Shown here piece after piece: positions 53,692 through 62,828 of a stretch of 64,000 bases of DNA. Below the pieces are notes generated by a model. It saw only the letters and a list, made by a program, of their open reading frames with translations. It searched no databases and was not told where the DNA came from. Position numbers and translations under genes: made by a program. How positions within the stretch are numbered: the stretch's first letter is position 1; each line of letters starts with the position of its first letter. The DNA comes from Verrucosispora sp. NA02020 (GTDB lineage Bacteria; Actinomycetota; Actinomycetes; Mycobacteriales; Micromonosporaceae), in assembly GCF_013364215.1 (NCBI RefSeq), contig NZ_CP054923.1, forward strand, positions 1,736,001 to 1,800,000, written 5' to 3'.

Positions 53692-54311
53692 TGGCTCGGG
53701 AACGCGCGACGGCGCTCCTGCTGGACTTCGACGGAGTACTGCGGCGCTTCGACCCGGCGGTGGCCGCCGGGGTGGAGCGGGAGTACGGCCTCACCGAGGG
53801 GGTGCTCGGCGAGATCGCCATGCACTGGGAGCTGCTGCAACCGGTGCTGACCGGCCGGGTCAGCCACGCCGAGTGGGTGTCGAGTGTGGCCGACGCGCTG
53901 GCCGACTCGGCGGGTGGCCCGCAGCGGGCCCGGGCCGCCGTCGAGCAGTGGCAGCGGTACCGGGGCGAGGTGGTTCCGGCGGTGCTCGACTTCGTCCGCG
54001 AGGTGCGGGGTCAGGGCGTCCGCGTCGGGCTCGCCACCAACGCCACCGACCTGCTCGACGAGGACCTGGCGACGTTGGGGCTGACCGGCGAGCTGGACGT
54101 GGTGGTCAACTCCTCGGTGGTCGGGGTGCACAAGCCGGCCCGCGAGTACTTCCAGGCCGCCTGCGAGGCCCTGGAGACCGCGCCGGGCCGGGTGCTCTTC
54201 GTCGACGACGAGGACCGGGCGGTCAGCGGTGCCCGGGTGGCGGGCCTGTCGGCGCACCGCTGGAGCGGCCCGGAGGACCTGCGCTACCTGCGGGCGGCGT
54301 TGGCCGCCTGA
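53691..54311 (+). CDS. HAD-superfamily hydrolase
   Basis: 206 residues. Motif I LLLDFDGVLR at 9-18 has the nucleophile Asp13, but the general-acid position (DXD) also holds Asp15. Motif II is GLATNAT near 108, the lysine lies in GVHKPAREYF near 146, and motif IV is VLFVDDEDR near 166. Subfamily I cap. It is a phosphatase of unknown substrate, translated directly after smc (one-base overlap). Confidence 0.87.
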   Translation: MARERATALLLDFDGVLRRFDPAVAAGVEREYGLTEGVLGEIAMHWELLQPVLTGRVSHAEWVSSVADALADSAGGPQRARAAVEQWQRYRGEVVPAVLDFVREVRGQGVRVGLATNATDLLDEDLATLGLTGELDVVVNSSVVGVHKPAREYFQAACEALETAPGRVLFVDDEDRAVSGARVAGLSAHRWSGPEDLRYLRAALAA

Positions 54312-54370
54312 GGGGGACCTGCGGGCACGTGACCGGTCGCCCGCTCCGCAGGTCGGCGCGCCGTCAGGAT

Positions 54371-54426
54371 GTTAGGAGGGGACCCCTGCTCTACCGCAGG
54401 CGTTAACAGGGGGCCCTTCCTTTCAC
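54371..54426 (-). repeat. 56-bp palindromic repeat supplying a stop codon
   Basis: On the minus strand it begins GTGAAAGGAAGGGCCCCC and ends TCCCCTCCTAAC, a long imperfect stem around TTAACGCC. Its TGA is the stop codon of the PhoD-like gene. Same length and form as the IS-split copy at 31728/34779. Confidence 0.92.
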
Positions 54427-56129
54427 GGGGTGAGCCGCTGCCGGGCCACCTCGCGCAGGCTGCCGTCGCTGCTGGTGCCCTCGATCACCACTTCCGACCC
54501 ACGGCCGGCGTTGGTCAGCGTCGACACCGCGTTGCCGAAGTACGGGCCGGCCAGCTTGCGCCACTTCACGAAGGACCGGCGCACCCCGGCCGTACGGGCC
54601 ATCGCACGGGCCGCCCCGGCCGGACCGCGCGCCCAGCCCAGCCGCATCACCGGTCGCATCCCGGCGGGCACCTGGTTGTGGATCGGCGAGCAGGTCAGCT
54701 GGTGCACGGGGGTGCGTACGTCCGGGTCGGCGAAGCGGACCCGGGCCACGTACGAGTGGTGCACGTCGCCGGAGAGCACGCTGATCGACGCCGGTGGCGG
54801 GTACGCCGGTCCGGCGCCCTTGCGTTCGTCGGGACCGCCGGGTGTGCCGGTGCCGAGGCGGGCGAACAACTCGGCGAGGCCCTCGAAGGAGCGCCGGAAC
54901 GCACCCCAGTGCTCCAGGTCGAGCGCGCGGCGCAGCTTCTCGGCCAGCCCGGCGACCCAGGGGCGGGACGAGTCGGCCAGCTTCTCGTTCCACGCCTCGA
55001 CGTGGTGGATGCCGGGCGGCAGGAGCCACGGCAGCGAGGTGCCGACGACCAGGTGGTCGTAGCTGCCGTGGGCCTGGTCGACGAACCAGGACCACTCGGC
55101 GGCCGGCAGCATCGTCCGGCGGCCCGGCACCAGCACCCGGCTGCACCGGCTGTCCAGCATCACCAGCCGGGTGCGGCCCAGGTCGAGCGCGTAGCTCCAC
55201 TGGTACTGCACGGCGCTCCAGCGCTCGGCGTCGTGCGACAGGTCGGCCTCGGTGTCGACCCGCGTGCCGAACTCGCGCAGCACCTCGGTGGCGTCTTCGG
55301 CCGCGCGGACCTTGGCGTAGACCGGGTCGGCGGCGATCTCGTCCGGGGAGAGGTTGCCCAGGTGCTGGTAGACCCAGTACGACGCCAGTCCGCTGGTGAT
55401 CCGCTCGGGCCACCAGGGCTGGTCGCGCATGTCAGCCCGCCAGGAGGCCGAGGTGTTCCAGTCGTCGATGATCTCGTGGTCGTCGAAGATCATCACGCTC
55501 GGCACGGTGGAGAAGAGCCACCGGATCTCCGGGTCGCTCCACGACTCCAGATAGAGCTTGGTGTACTCGTCGTAGCTGACCACCTGGTCGCTGGGAGCGT
55601 CCTTGGGGCGCCGCCGCCGACGCCGCAGCAGCCGCTTGATGGTGGGCGAGGTCTCGTCGGCGTACACCTGGTCGCCGAGGAGCACCACCAGGTCGGGCAG
55701 GGCCGCCGGATCGGGGTCGTCCAACACCCGCCGGGTGTACGCGTCGAGCGCGTCCGGCGGGAGCCTGCGGGTGGTGGCGTGCTGGGTGGTCTCCCGGCAC
55801 GACCCGAAGAGCAGCCGTACGGGCTGGTCCCGGTCGTCCTGGGCGCGGGTGCGGATCACGCTGGGCGGGAAGCGGCTCTCCGGCGGGGGCCAGGCCACCT
55901 CGTCGTCGATCAGCACCTCGTAGGTGGTGGCGCTGTCCGGCGTGAGCCCCTCCACGACCACCAGCGCGTAGTGGTGCTCGTACGCGGAGAAGGTGGCGGC
56001 CGTGCCGGAGGCGCCGCCCGCCGTGCGGACGGTGACCGTCGCGGGGGCCGTGGTCTCGACCCACACGGTGGCCCGGGTGCCGACGACCCGCCGGAGAAGC
56101 GGACCGATGAGCAGTCGGGCGGTGGGCAT
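54423..56129 (-). CDS. PhoD-like phosphatase
   Basis: 568 residues. Metallophosphatase motifs: FGSCRETTQ near 108, VVLLGDQVYADE near 148, MIFDDHEIIDDWN near 213 and LSGDVHHSYVARV near 450. An N-terminal beta domain with RATVWVETTAPATVTVRT precedes the catalytic part. Classical PhoD enzymes are Tat-exported; this one has no signal peptide and no twin arginine, so it is probably cytoplasmic. ATG with GGAGG 6 nt upstream. The stop codon is inside a palindromic repeat. Confidence 0.9.
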   Translation of the reverse strand: MPTARLLIGPLLRRVVGTRATVWVETTAPATVTVRTAGGASGTAATFSAYEHHYALVVVEGLTPDSATTYEVLIDDEVAWPPPESRFPPSVIRTRAQDDRDQPVRLLFGSCRETTQHATTRRLPPDALDAYTRRVLDDPDPAALPDLVVLLGDQVYADETSPTIKRLLRRRRRRPKDAPSDQVVSYDEYTKLYLESWSDPEIRWLFSTVPSVMIFDDHEIIDDWNTSASWRADMRDQPWWPERITSGLASYWVYQHLGNLSPDEIAADPVYAKVRAAEDATEVLREFGTRVDTEADLSHDAERWSAVQYQWSYALDLGRTRLVMLDSRCSRVLVPGRRTMLPAAEWSWFVDQAHGSYDHLVVGTSLPWLLPPGIHHVEAWNEKLADSSRPWVAGLAEKLRRALDLEHWGAFRRSFEGLAELFARLGTGTPGGPDERKGAGPAYPPPASISVLSGDVHHSYVARVRFADPDVRTPVHQLTCSPIHNQVPAGMRPVMRLGWARGPAGAARAMARTAGVRRSFVKWRKLAGPYFGNAVSTLTNAGRGSEVVIEGTSSDGSLREVARQRLTP

Positions 56130-56278
56130 GGCGAACCTCCGAGGTGAGGGGGGACCTCTTCTTACTACCCCGCCGGCGGCCGTGGCATTGCTGGCTGGGC
56201 GAGCCTACCGCTCCTGCGGTGGATGACCGGGGGAGCGGTGGATGAGACGCCGTCGCGAGCATCTGACAGGATTTCGGC

Positions 56279-57466
56279 ATGATGGATTACCTCCTCGTCG
56301 CACTCGCCCTGCTCGGCGTGCTGATCCTCGCCGGCGTGGGGCTGGTCGTGCCGCGGCTGCGCCGACGGCCGGAGCCGCCGCTGCCGCGTACGGAGGTCGA
56401 CACCCGGGCCGAGGAGGACCTGGCCGGACCGCCGGTCGAGGCCCCGGAGTCCGATCTGTCCACCGGCGTCCTGGTGGAGCCCCCGGTCATCGAGGCGCCG
56501 GCCCCGACCGTCGAGGTGCCCGAGCCGACCGCCGGCCGGCTGGTCCGGCTGCGCTCCCGGCTGTCACGGTCGCAGAACGCCTTCGGCAAGGGCCTGCTCG
56601 GCCTGCTCAGCCGCGACCGGCTGGACGAGGACGTCTGGGAGGAGATCGAGGACAGCCTGATCACCGCCGACGTGGGTGTCGACGCCACCCGGGAGATCGT
56701 GGACCGGCTGCGGGAGCGCACCCGGGTGCTGGGCACCCGGTCGGTCGCCGAGCTGCGGACCCTGCTCGCCACCGAGCTGGTCAACGCGCTCGACCCGGCC
56801 CTGGACCGGGCCCTGCACACCACACCCAAGGAGGGTGTGCCTGCGGTCCTGCTCGTGGTCGGCGTCAACGGCGCGGGCAAGACCACCACCTGCGGCAAGA
56901 TCGCCCGGGTGCTCATCGCCGACGGACGTACCGTGCTGCTCGGCGCGGCCGACACGTTCCGGGCCGCCGCCGCCGACCAGTTGGAGACCTGGGCCGGCCG
57001 GGTCGGCGCGGAGACCGTCCGCGGCCCGGAGGGGGCCGACCCGGCCAGCGTCGCCTTCGACGCCGTCCGGCGCGGCATCGACACCGGCGTGGACACCGTG
57101 CTCGTGGACACCGCCGGCCGCCTCCAGAACAAGATCGGCCTGATGGACGAGCTGGGCAAGGTCAAGCGGGTGGTGGAGAAGCACGGCCCGATCGACGAGA
57201 CACTGCTGGTGCTCGACGCCACCACCGGCCAGAACGGCCTGGAGCAGGCCCGCGTCTTCACCGAGGTGGTCAACGTCACCGGCGTCGTGCTGACCAAGCT
57301 CGACGGCACGGCCAAGGGCGGCATCGTGATCGCGGTACAGCGCAAGCTCGGCATCCCGGTCAAGCTGGTCGGGCTCGGCGAGGGACCGGACGACCTGGCG
57401 CCGTTCGACCCCGCGCAGTTCGTCGACGCGTTGCTGGGTGCCGATTCCTCCGGTCCGACCGCGTAA
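56279..57466 (+). CDS. ftsY: Signal recognition particle receptor FtsY
   Basis: 395 residues. An N-terminal membrane segment at about 4-25 (typical of actinobacterial FtsY), an acidic proline-rich linker, then the NG domain: GVNGAGKTTT at 195-204, DTFRAAAADQL, DTAGRLQNK and TKLDGTAKGG. It receives SRP-bound ribosomes at the membrane; its partner Ffh is at the right edge. CAGGAT lies 6 nt before the ATG, a possible leaderless start. The TAA stop overlaps a TAACCT promoter element. Confidence 0.97.
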   Translation: MMDYLLVALALLGVLILAGVGLVVPRLRRRPEPPLPRTEVDTRAEEDLAGPPVEAPESDLSTGVLVEPPVIEAPAPTVEVPEPTAGRLVRLRSRLSRSQNAFGKGLLGLLSRDRLDEDVWEEIEDSLITADVGVDATREIVDRLRERTRVLGTRSVAELRTLLATELVNALDPALDRALHTTPKEGVPAVLLVVGVNGAGKTTTCGKIARVLIADGRTVLLGAADTFRAAAADQLETWAGRVGAETVRGPEGADPASVAFDAVRRGIDTGVDTVLVDTAGRLQNKIGLMDELGKVKRVVEKHGPIDETLLVLDATTGQNGLEQARVFTEVVNVTGVVLTKLDGTAKGGIVIAVQRKLGIPVKLVGLGEGPDDLAPFDPAQFVDALLGADSSGPTA

Positions 57467-57469
57467 CCT
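57464..57469 (+). promoter_or_regulatory. -10 element overlapping ftsY stop codon
   Basis: TAACCT, with its TAA as the ftsY stop. Expected start near 57476 gives a leader of about 70 nt to the GTG at 57548. Confidence 0.5.
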
Positions 57470-57547
57470 CGGGTGACCAGAGACGATCGCGCGTACGCGG
57501 GCTGGCGCGACCCGAGCCACCCGTCGCAGCGCCTCGGGAGACCGTAC

Positions 57548-58336
57548 GTGACTTCGCAGGAGATCCCGCTGCACGGCGGGAACGTGAGCACCGTGGTACG
57601 GGTGGGCGACACGGTCCGGCGCAACGCCGGACCGTGGACACCGGCTGTGCACGCCCTGCTGCGTCACCTGGAGTACGTCGGGTTCACCGGCGCGCCCCGC
57701 GCCCTCGGCATGGACGAGCGCAACCGTGAGGTGCTGTCGTACCTGGAGGGGGAGTGCGGGGAGTATCCGTTGGCCCCGCACTGGGTCACCGACGAGGCAC
57801 TGGTCACCGTCGCCACCATGCTGCGGATGTTCCACGACGCGCAGTACGGTTTCGCCCCGCCTCCGCAGGCGGTGTGGCGCTCGTTCGGCCCGCCCCCGCC
57901 GGACACCGAGGTCATCTGCCACCACGACGCCGCGCCGCACAACGTGATCTGGCGGCCGGACGGCACCCTCGGGCTGATCGACTTCGACCTCGCCTCGCCC
58001 GGCGCGCGGATCTACGACGTGGCGTACGCGGCCTGGACCTGGGTGCCGATCTTCTCCGACCGGGACTCGATCACGCTCGGCTGGAAGCACCCGGACCGCC
58101 CGCGCCGGCTGCGGTTGTTCGCCGACGCGTACGGGTTGATCCCGCGTGACCGGCACCGGCTGATCCGGACCATCCGCAAGCGGATCGTGGACCACGTGGA
58201 GGGCATCCGCCGGATGGCCGCCGCCGGGGAACCGGCCTTCGTGCGGATCGTGCACAAGGGGCACCTGCGCCGGCCGATGCGGGACCTGCGCCTGCTCGAC
58301 TACGAACGGCACGCCCTCGAGTACGCCCTGCGCTGA
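57548..58336 (+). CDS. APH-type phosphotransferase
   Basis: 262 residues. The aminoglycoside-phosphotransferase/choline-kinase fold is shown by VICHHDAAPHNVIW near 128 (catalytic HXDXXXXN) and LGLIDFDLASPG near 147 (metal-binding Asp). The N-terminal lobe is short. The substrate is unknown; a resistance role cannot be claimed. The GTG at 57548 has GGGAG 7 nt upstream; a GTG at 57473 would lie before the expected transcript start of the TAACCT promoter. Confidence 0.82.
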   Translation: MTSQEIPLHGGNVSTVVRVGDTVRRNAGPWTPAVHALLRHLEYVGFTGAPRALGMDERNREVLSYLEGECGEYPLAPHWVTDEALVTVATMLRMFHDAQYGFAPPPQAVWRSFGPPPPDTEVICHHDAAPHNVIWRPDGTLGLIDFDLASPGARIYDVAYAAWTWVPIFSDRDSITLGWKHPDRPRRLRLFADAYGLIPRDRHRLIRTIRKRIVDHVEGIRRMAAAGEPAFVRIVHKGHLRRPMRDLRLLDYERHALEYALR

Positions 58337-58407
58337 TCCATCGGAGGATCGGGGTACGCCGGACGGCCGATCCACCCCCCGCCGTGTCACCGAGGCGTCC
58401 GGCGTTC

Positions 58408-58444
58408 TTCACACGTACGAAACAAGCCGTCACGGTTCGGAAAC
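58408..58444 (+). promoter_or_regulatory. Double GlnR-type operator upstream of amt
   Basis: TTCAC-N6-GAAAC, five bases, then GTCAC-N6-GAAAC. This matches the GlnR consensus gTnAC-n6-GaAAC twice (the second box fully, the first with T for G at position 1). In Streptomyces GlnR activates amtB-glnK-glnD under nitrogen limitation through such paired boxes. The site lies 112 bp before the amt start. Confidence 0.85.
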
Positions 58445-58555
58445 CACTCGGGGACCCTGGGCGAAACAGCCGACAATCAGGCTTCCGCGCAACCGGCGTA
58501 CGGGCGATGCTGCGCGATGCCGGGAGGGAGGGAATACAACCCGAGAGGAGGCAGC

Positions 58556-60248
<1,693 letters not shown>

Positions 60249-60285
60249 GACACCGTTGATGACCTCGTCGACCGGGAGGACAGCC

Positions 60286-62667
60286 GTGGAGACCGACGGC
60301 GGAACGACACTCCCGGTCGACGAGGTCGTCGGCGTACCGGCCGGGATCGGCGCCGCCGCGCGCCGGGCCCGGGCCGACGCGTACGACGCCTGGCTGTCCC
60401 GGCTGCTGCCGGACCGACCGGGTGTCGCGCTGCTCGCGGTCGGGGGACTGGGCCGGCGGCAGTGCGCCCCGCACGGCGACCTCGACCTGGTGCTGGTGCA
60501 CGCTGGGGTGCCCGGCGTCGACGAACTGGCCGCCTCGCTCTGGTACCCGATCTGGGACGCCGGGCTGCGGCTGGACCACTCGGTTCGCACCGTGGCCGAG
60601 GCGCTGTCGGTCGCCCAGGACGACGTGAAGGTGGCCCTCGGCCTGCTCGACGCCCGCCTCGTCGCCGGTGACCCGGAACTCGCCGACACGCTGGTCAGCA
60701 GCGCCGTCGACCACTGGCGGCGTACCGCCGTACGCCAACTGGCGCCGTTGCGGGAGAGCGCGGCGACCCGCTGGCAGGCCCACGGCGAGCTGGCGTTCCT
60801 GCTCGAAGGCGACCTCAAGGAGGCGGCCGGCGGCCTGCGTGACGTCGGCATCCTCAAGGCCATCGCGCTCGCCGGGATCACCGACGCCCTGCGGCCCGCC
60901 GTACACGCCGCCCACCTGCGCCTGCTGGACACCCGCGACGCGCTGCACCAGCAGCTCGGCCGGCGGGTCGACCGGCTGCTCGCCCAGGAACGGGCCGGCG
61001 TGGCCGCACTGCTGGGGCTCCGGCAGGCCCCGGTCGAGAGCGAGACACACCCGACTCCTGCCGACGCCACCGACGCCGCTCCGGTCTCGGACCGACGCGC
61101 GCAGGCCGAGGAGGGCGACGGTGACGCCCTGCTGCGCCGGGTGGCCGGCGACGCGCGCACCGTCAGCCACGCTCTCGACGACGCGTTCCGCGCCGCCGAC
61201 CGGCTGCGTTCCGGCCGCCGCCGGGGTGCCGACGGCCGCCCGGCACGCCGGCCGGTCGCCCGGGACGTGGTCGAGCACGACGGGGAACTGGTGCTGGCCC
61301 GCACCGCCATCGGCGCCCGCCCCGACGCCAGCCTCTCACTGCGGGTGGCCGCCGCCGCAGCGGTCACCGGGCTGCCGATCGCGCGGGCCACCTGCGAGTG
61401 GCTGGCCGCGTACTGCCCGCCGTTGCCGACGCCCTGGCCGGCCGAGGCACGGGCGGCGCTGACCACGCTGCTGGGTGCGGGCGCGGGCCTGCTCCCGGCC
61501 TGGGAGACCTGCGACCGGTACGGGCTGATCGACGGCTGGCTGCCGGAGTGGACCCGGCTGCGCAGCCTGCCCCAGCACAACCCGGTGCACCGGTTCACCC
61601 TGGATCGGCATCTGGTGCAGACCGCGCACGAGGCCAGCCGGCACACCCGCGACGTGGACCGACCGGACCTGCTGCTGCTCGGCGCGTTCCTGCACGACAT
61701 CGGCAAGGGCCTGCCAGGCGAAGGTGCCGCCGGGCGGACCGGCAGGCACGAGCCCGCCGGCACCCCCGCAGATCATTCGACCGTGGGCGCGCCGATCGCC
61801 GAGGCGATGGCCACCCGGATCGGACTGCCCGAGGCCGAGGCGGCGCTGATCGCCACGCTGGTCCGGTTGCACCTGGTGCTGCCCGAGGTGGCCACCCGGC
61901 GGGACCTCGCCGACCCGGTCACCATCTCCCGGGTGGCCGAGGCGGTCGGCGACGTGGCCACCCTCGACCTGCTGTACGCGCTGGTCCGCGCGGACGCCGC
62001 CGCCACCGGACCGGGCGCGTGGTCGGACTGGAAGGGGCGACTGGTCGCCGAGTTGGTGGCCCGGGTCCGGACGACGCTCCACACCGGCACCGTGCCGCAG
62101 CCACCGGCACCCGATCCGGCGCTGGTGGCGGGGCCGCTGCCGGTCGTACACCTGACCGGGGACCGGGTGGCGGTGGCCGCGGCGGACCGGCGGGGACTGC
62201 TCGCGACGGTGGCCGGGTGCCTGGCGCTGCACCGGCTGGAGGTGCTCGCCGCCGACGCGTCGACGGTGGACGGCAGGGCGCTGGTGGAGTGCCGGGTGCA
62301 GCCACGGTACGGGTTGGCGCCGGATCCGGTCGCGCTCACCGCAGACCTGCGCCGGGCGGTCGGTGGTGACGTGTCGGTGACGCAGCGCCTGCGCGGCCGG
62401 GCCGGACGGGGCACCGGGGCCGAGCCCCGGGTGGTCTGGCACCGCGACGCGGCCACCGACGCGGTGCTGCTGGAGTTGCGCGCCGCCGACGCGGCGGGCC
62501 TGCTCTATCGGGTGACCACCGCGTTGGACGCGGCCGGCGCGCAGGTGCGGGCCGCCCGGATCGCCACCCTCGGTGGGGACGTGGTGGACGTGTTCTATCT
62601 GGTCGGCTCGTGGCCCTCGGACGCCGAGCGCGACCGCCTCGAAGCCGCCGTGCTCGCCGCGGTGTAA
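60286..62667 (+). CDS. glnD: PII uridylyl/adenylyl-transferase
   Basis: 793 residues. The nucleotidyltransferase motif GGLGRRQCAPHGDLDLVL (53-70) has the metal-binding Asp pair; an HD hydrolase domain has FLHDIGKG near 470; two ACT domains occupy the end (VAVAAADRRGLLATVAG and LLELRAADAAGLLYRVT). It modifies and demodifies GlnB. GTG at 60286 is preferred because GGGAGGA lies 5 nt upstream; ATG 60259 is the alternative. The TAA stop is supplied by a palindromic repeat. Confidence 0.94.
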   Translation: METDGGTTLPVDEVVGVPAGIGAAARRARADAYDAWLSRLLPDRPGVALLAVGGLGRRQCAPHGDLDLVLVHAGVPGVDELAASLWYPIWDAGLRLDHSVRTVAEALSVAQDDVKVALGLLDARLVAGDPELADTLVSSAVDHWRRTAVRQLAPLRESAATRWQAHGELAFLLEGDLKEAAGGLRDVGILKAIALAGITDALRPAVHAAHLRLLDTRDALHQQLGRRVDRLLAQERAGVAALLGLRQAPVESETHPTPADATDAAPVSDRRAQAEEGDGDALLRRVAGDARTVSHALDDAFRAADRLRSGRRRGADGRPARRPVARDVVEHDGELVLARTAIGARPDASLSLRVAAAAAVTGLPIARATCEWLAAYCPPLPTPWPAEARAALTTLLGAGAGLLPAWETCDRYGLIDGWLPEWTRLRSLPQHNPVHRFTLDRHLVQTAHEASRHTRDVDRPDLLLLGAFLHDIGKGLPGEGAAGRTGRHEPAGTPADHSTVGAPIAEAMATRIGLPEAEAALIATLVRLHLVLPEVATRRDLADPVTISRVAEAVGDVATLDLLYALVRADAAATGPGAWSDWKGRLVAELVARVRTTLHTGTVPQPPAPDPALVAGPLPVVHLTGDRVAVAAADRRGLLATVAGCLALHRLEVLAADASTVDGRALVECRVQPRYGLAPDPVALTADLRRAVGGDVSVTQRLRGRAGRGTGAEPRVVWHRDAATDAVLLELRAADAAGLLYRVTTALDAAGAQVRAARIATLGGDVVDVFYLVGSWPSDAERDRLEAAVLAAV

Positions 62668-62717
62668 GGAAGGGCCCCCTACTAACGCCTCGTGTATAGG
62701 AGGGGTCCCCTCCTTAC
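62664..62717 (+). repeat. 54-bp palindromic repeat supplying the glnD stop codon
   Basis: GTAAGGAAGGGCCCCC, a centre ACTAACGCCTCGTGTAT, and GGTCCCCTCCTTAC. Same family as those at 31728/34779 and 54371, with GTAA where the others have GTGAAA. The TAA is the glnD stop. Confidence 0.92.
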
Positions 62718-62828
62718 ATCAAGGCGGCGTGGAGCGGGGGTTCCGGTGGCCGGATACGCTAACGGTGGTCGGAGCGCTCGTTCGGCCCCACTCGTGCTCG
62801 CCGGAACACTGACAAACGGGATGTTCGT

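Noticed and set aside
57548..58336. Antibiotic-resistance label for the APH-type gene
   Set aside because: Only the general kinase motifs are present; many such genes phosphorylate small metabolites, and the housekeeping context gives no support.
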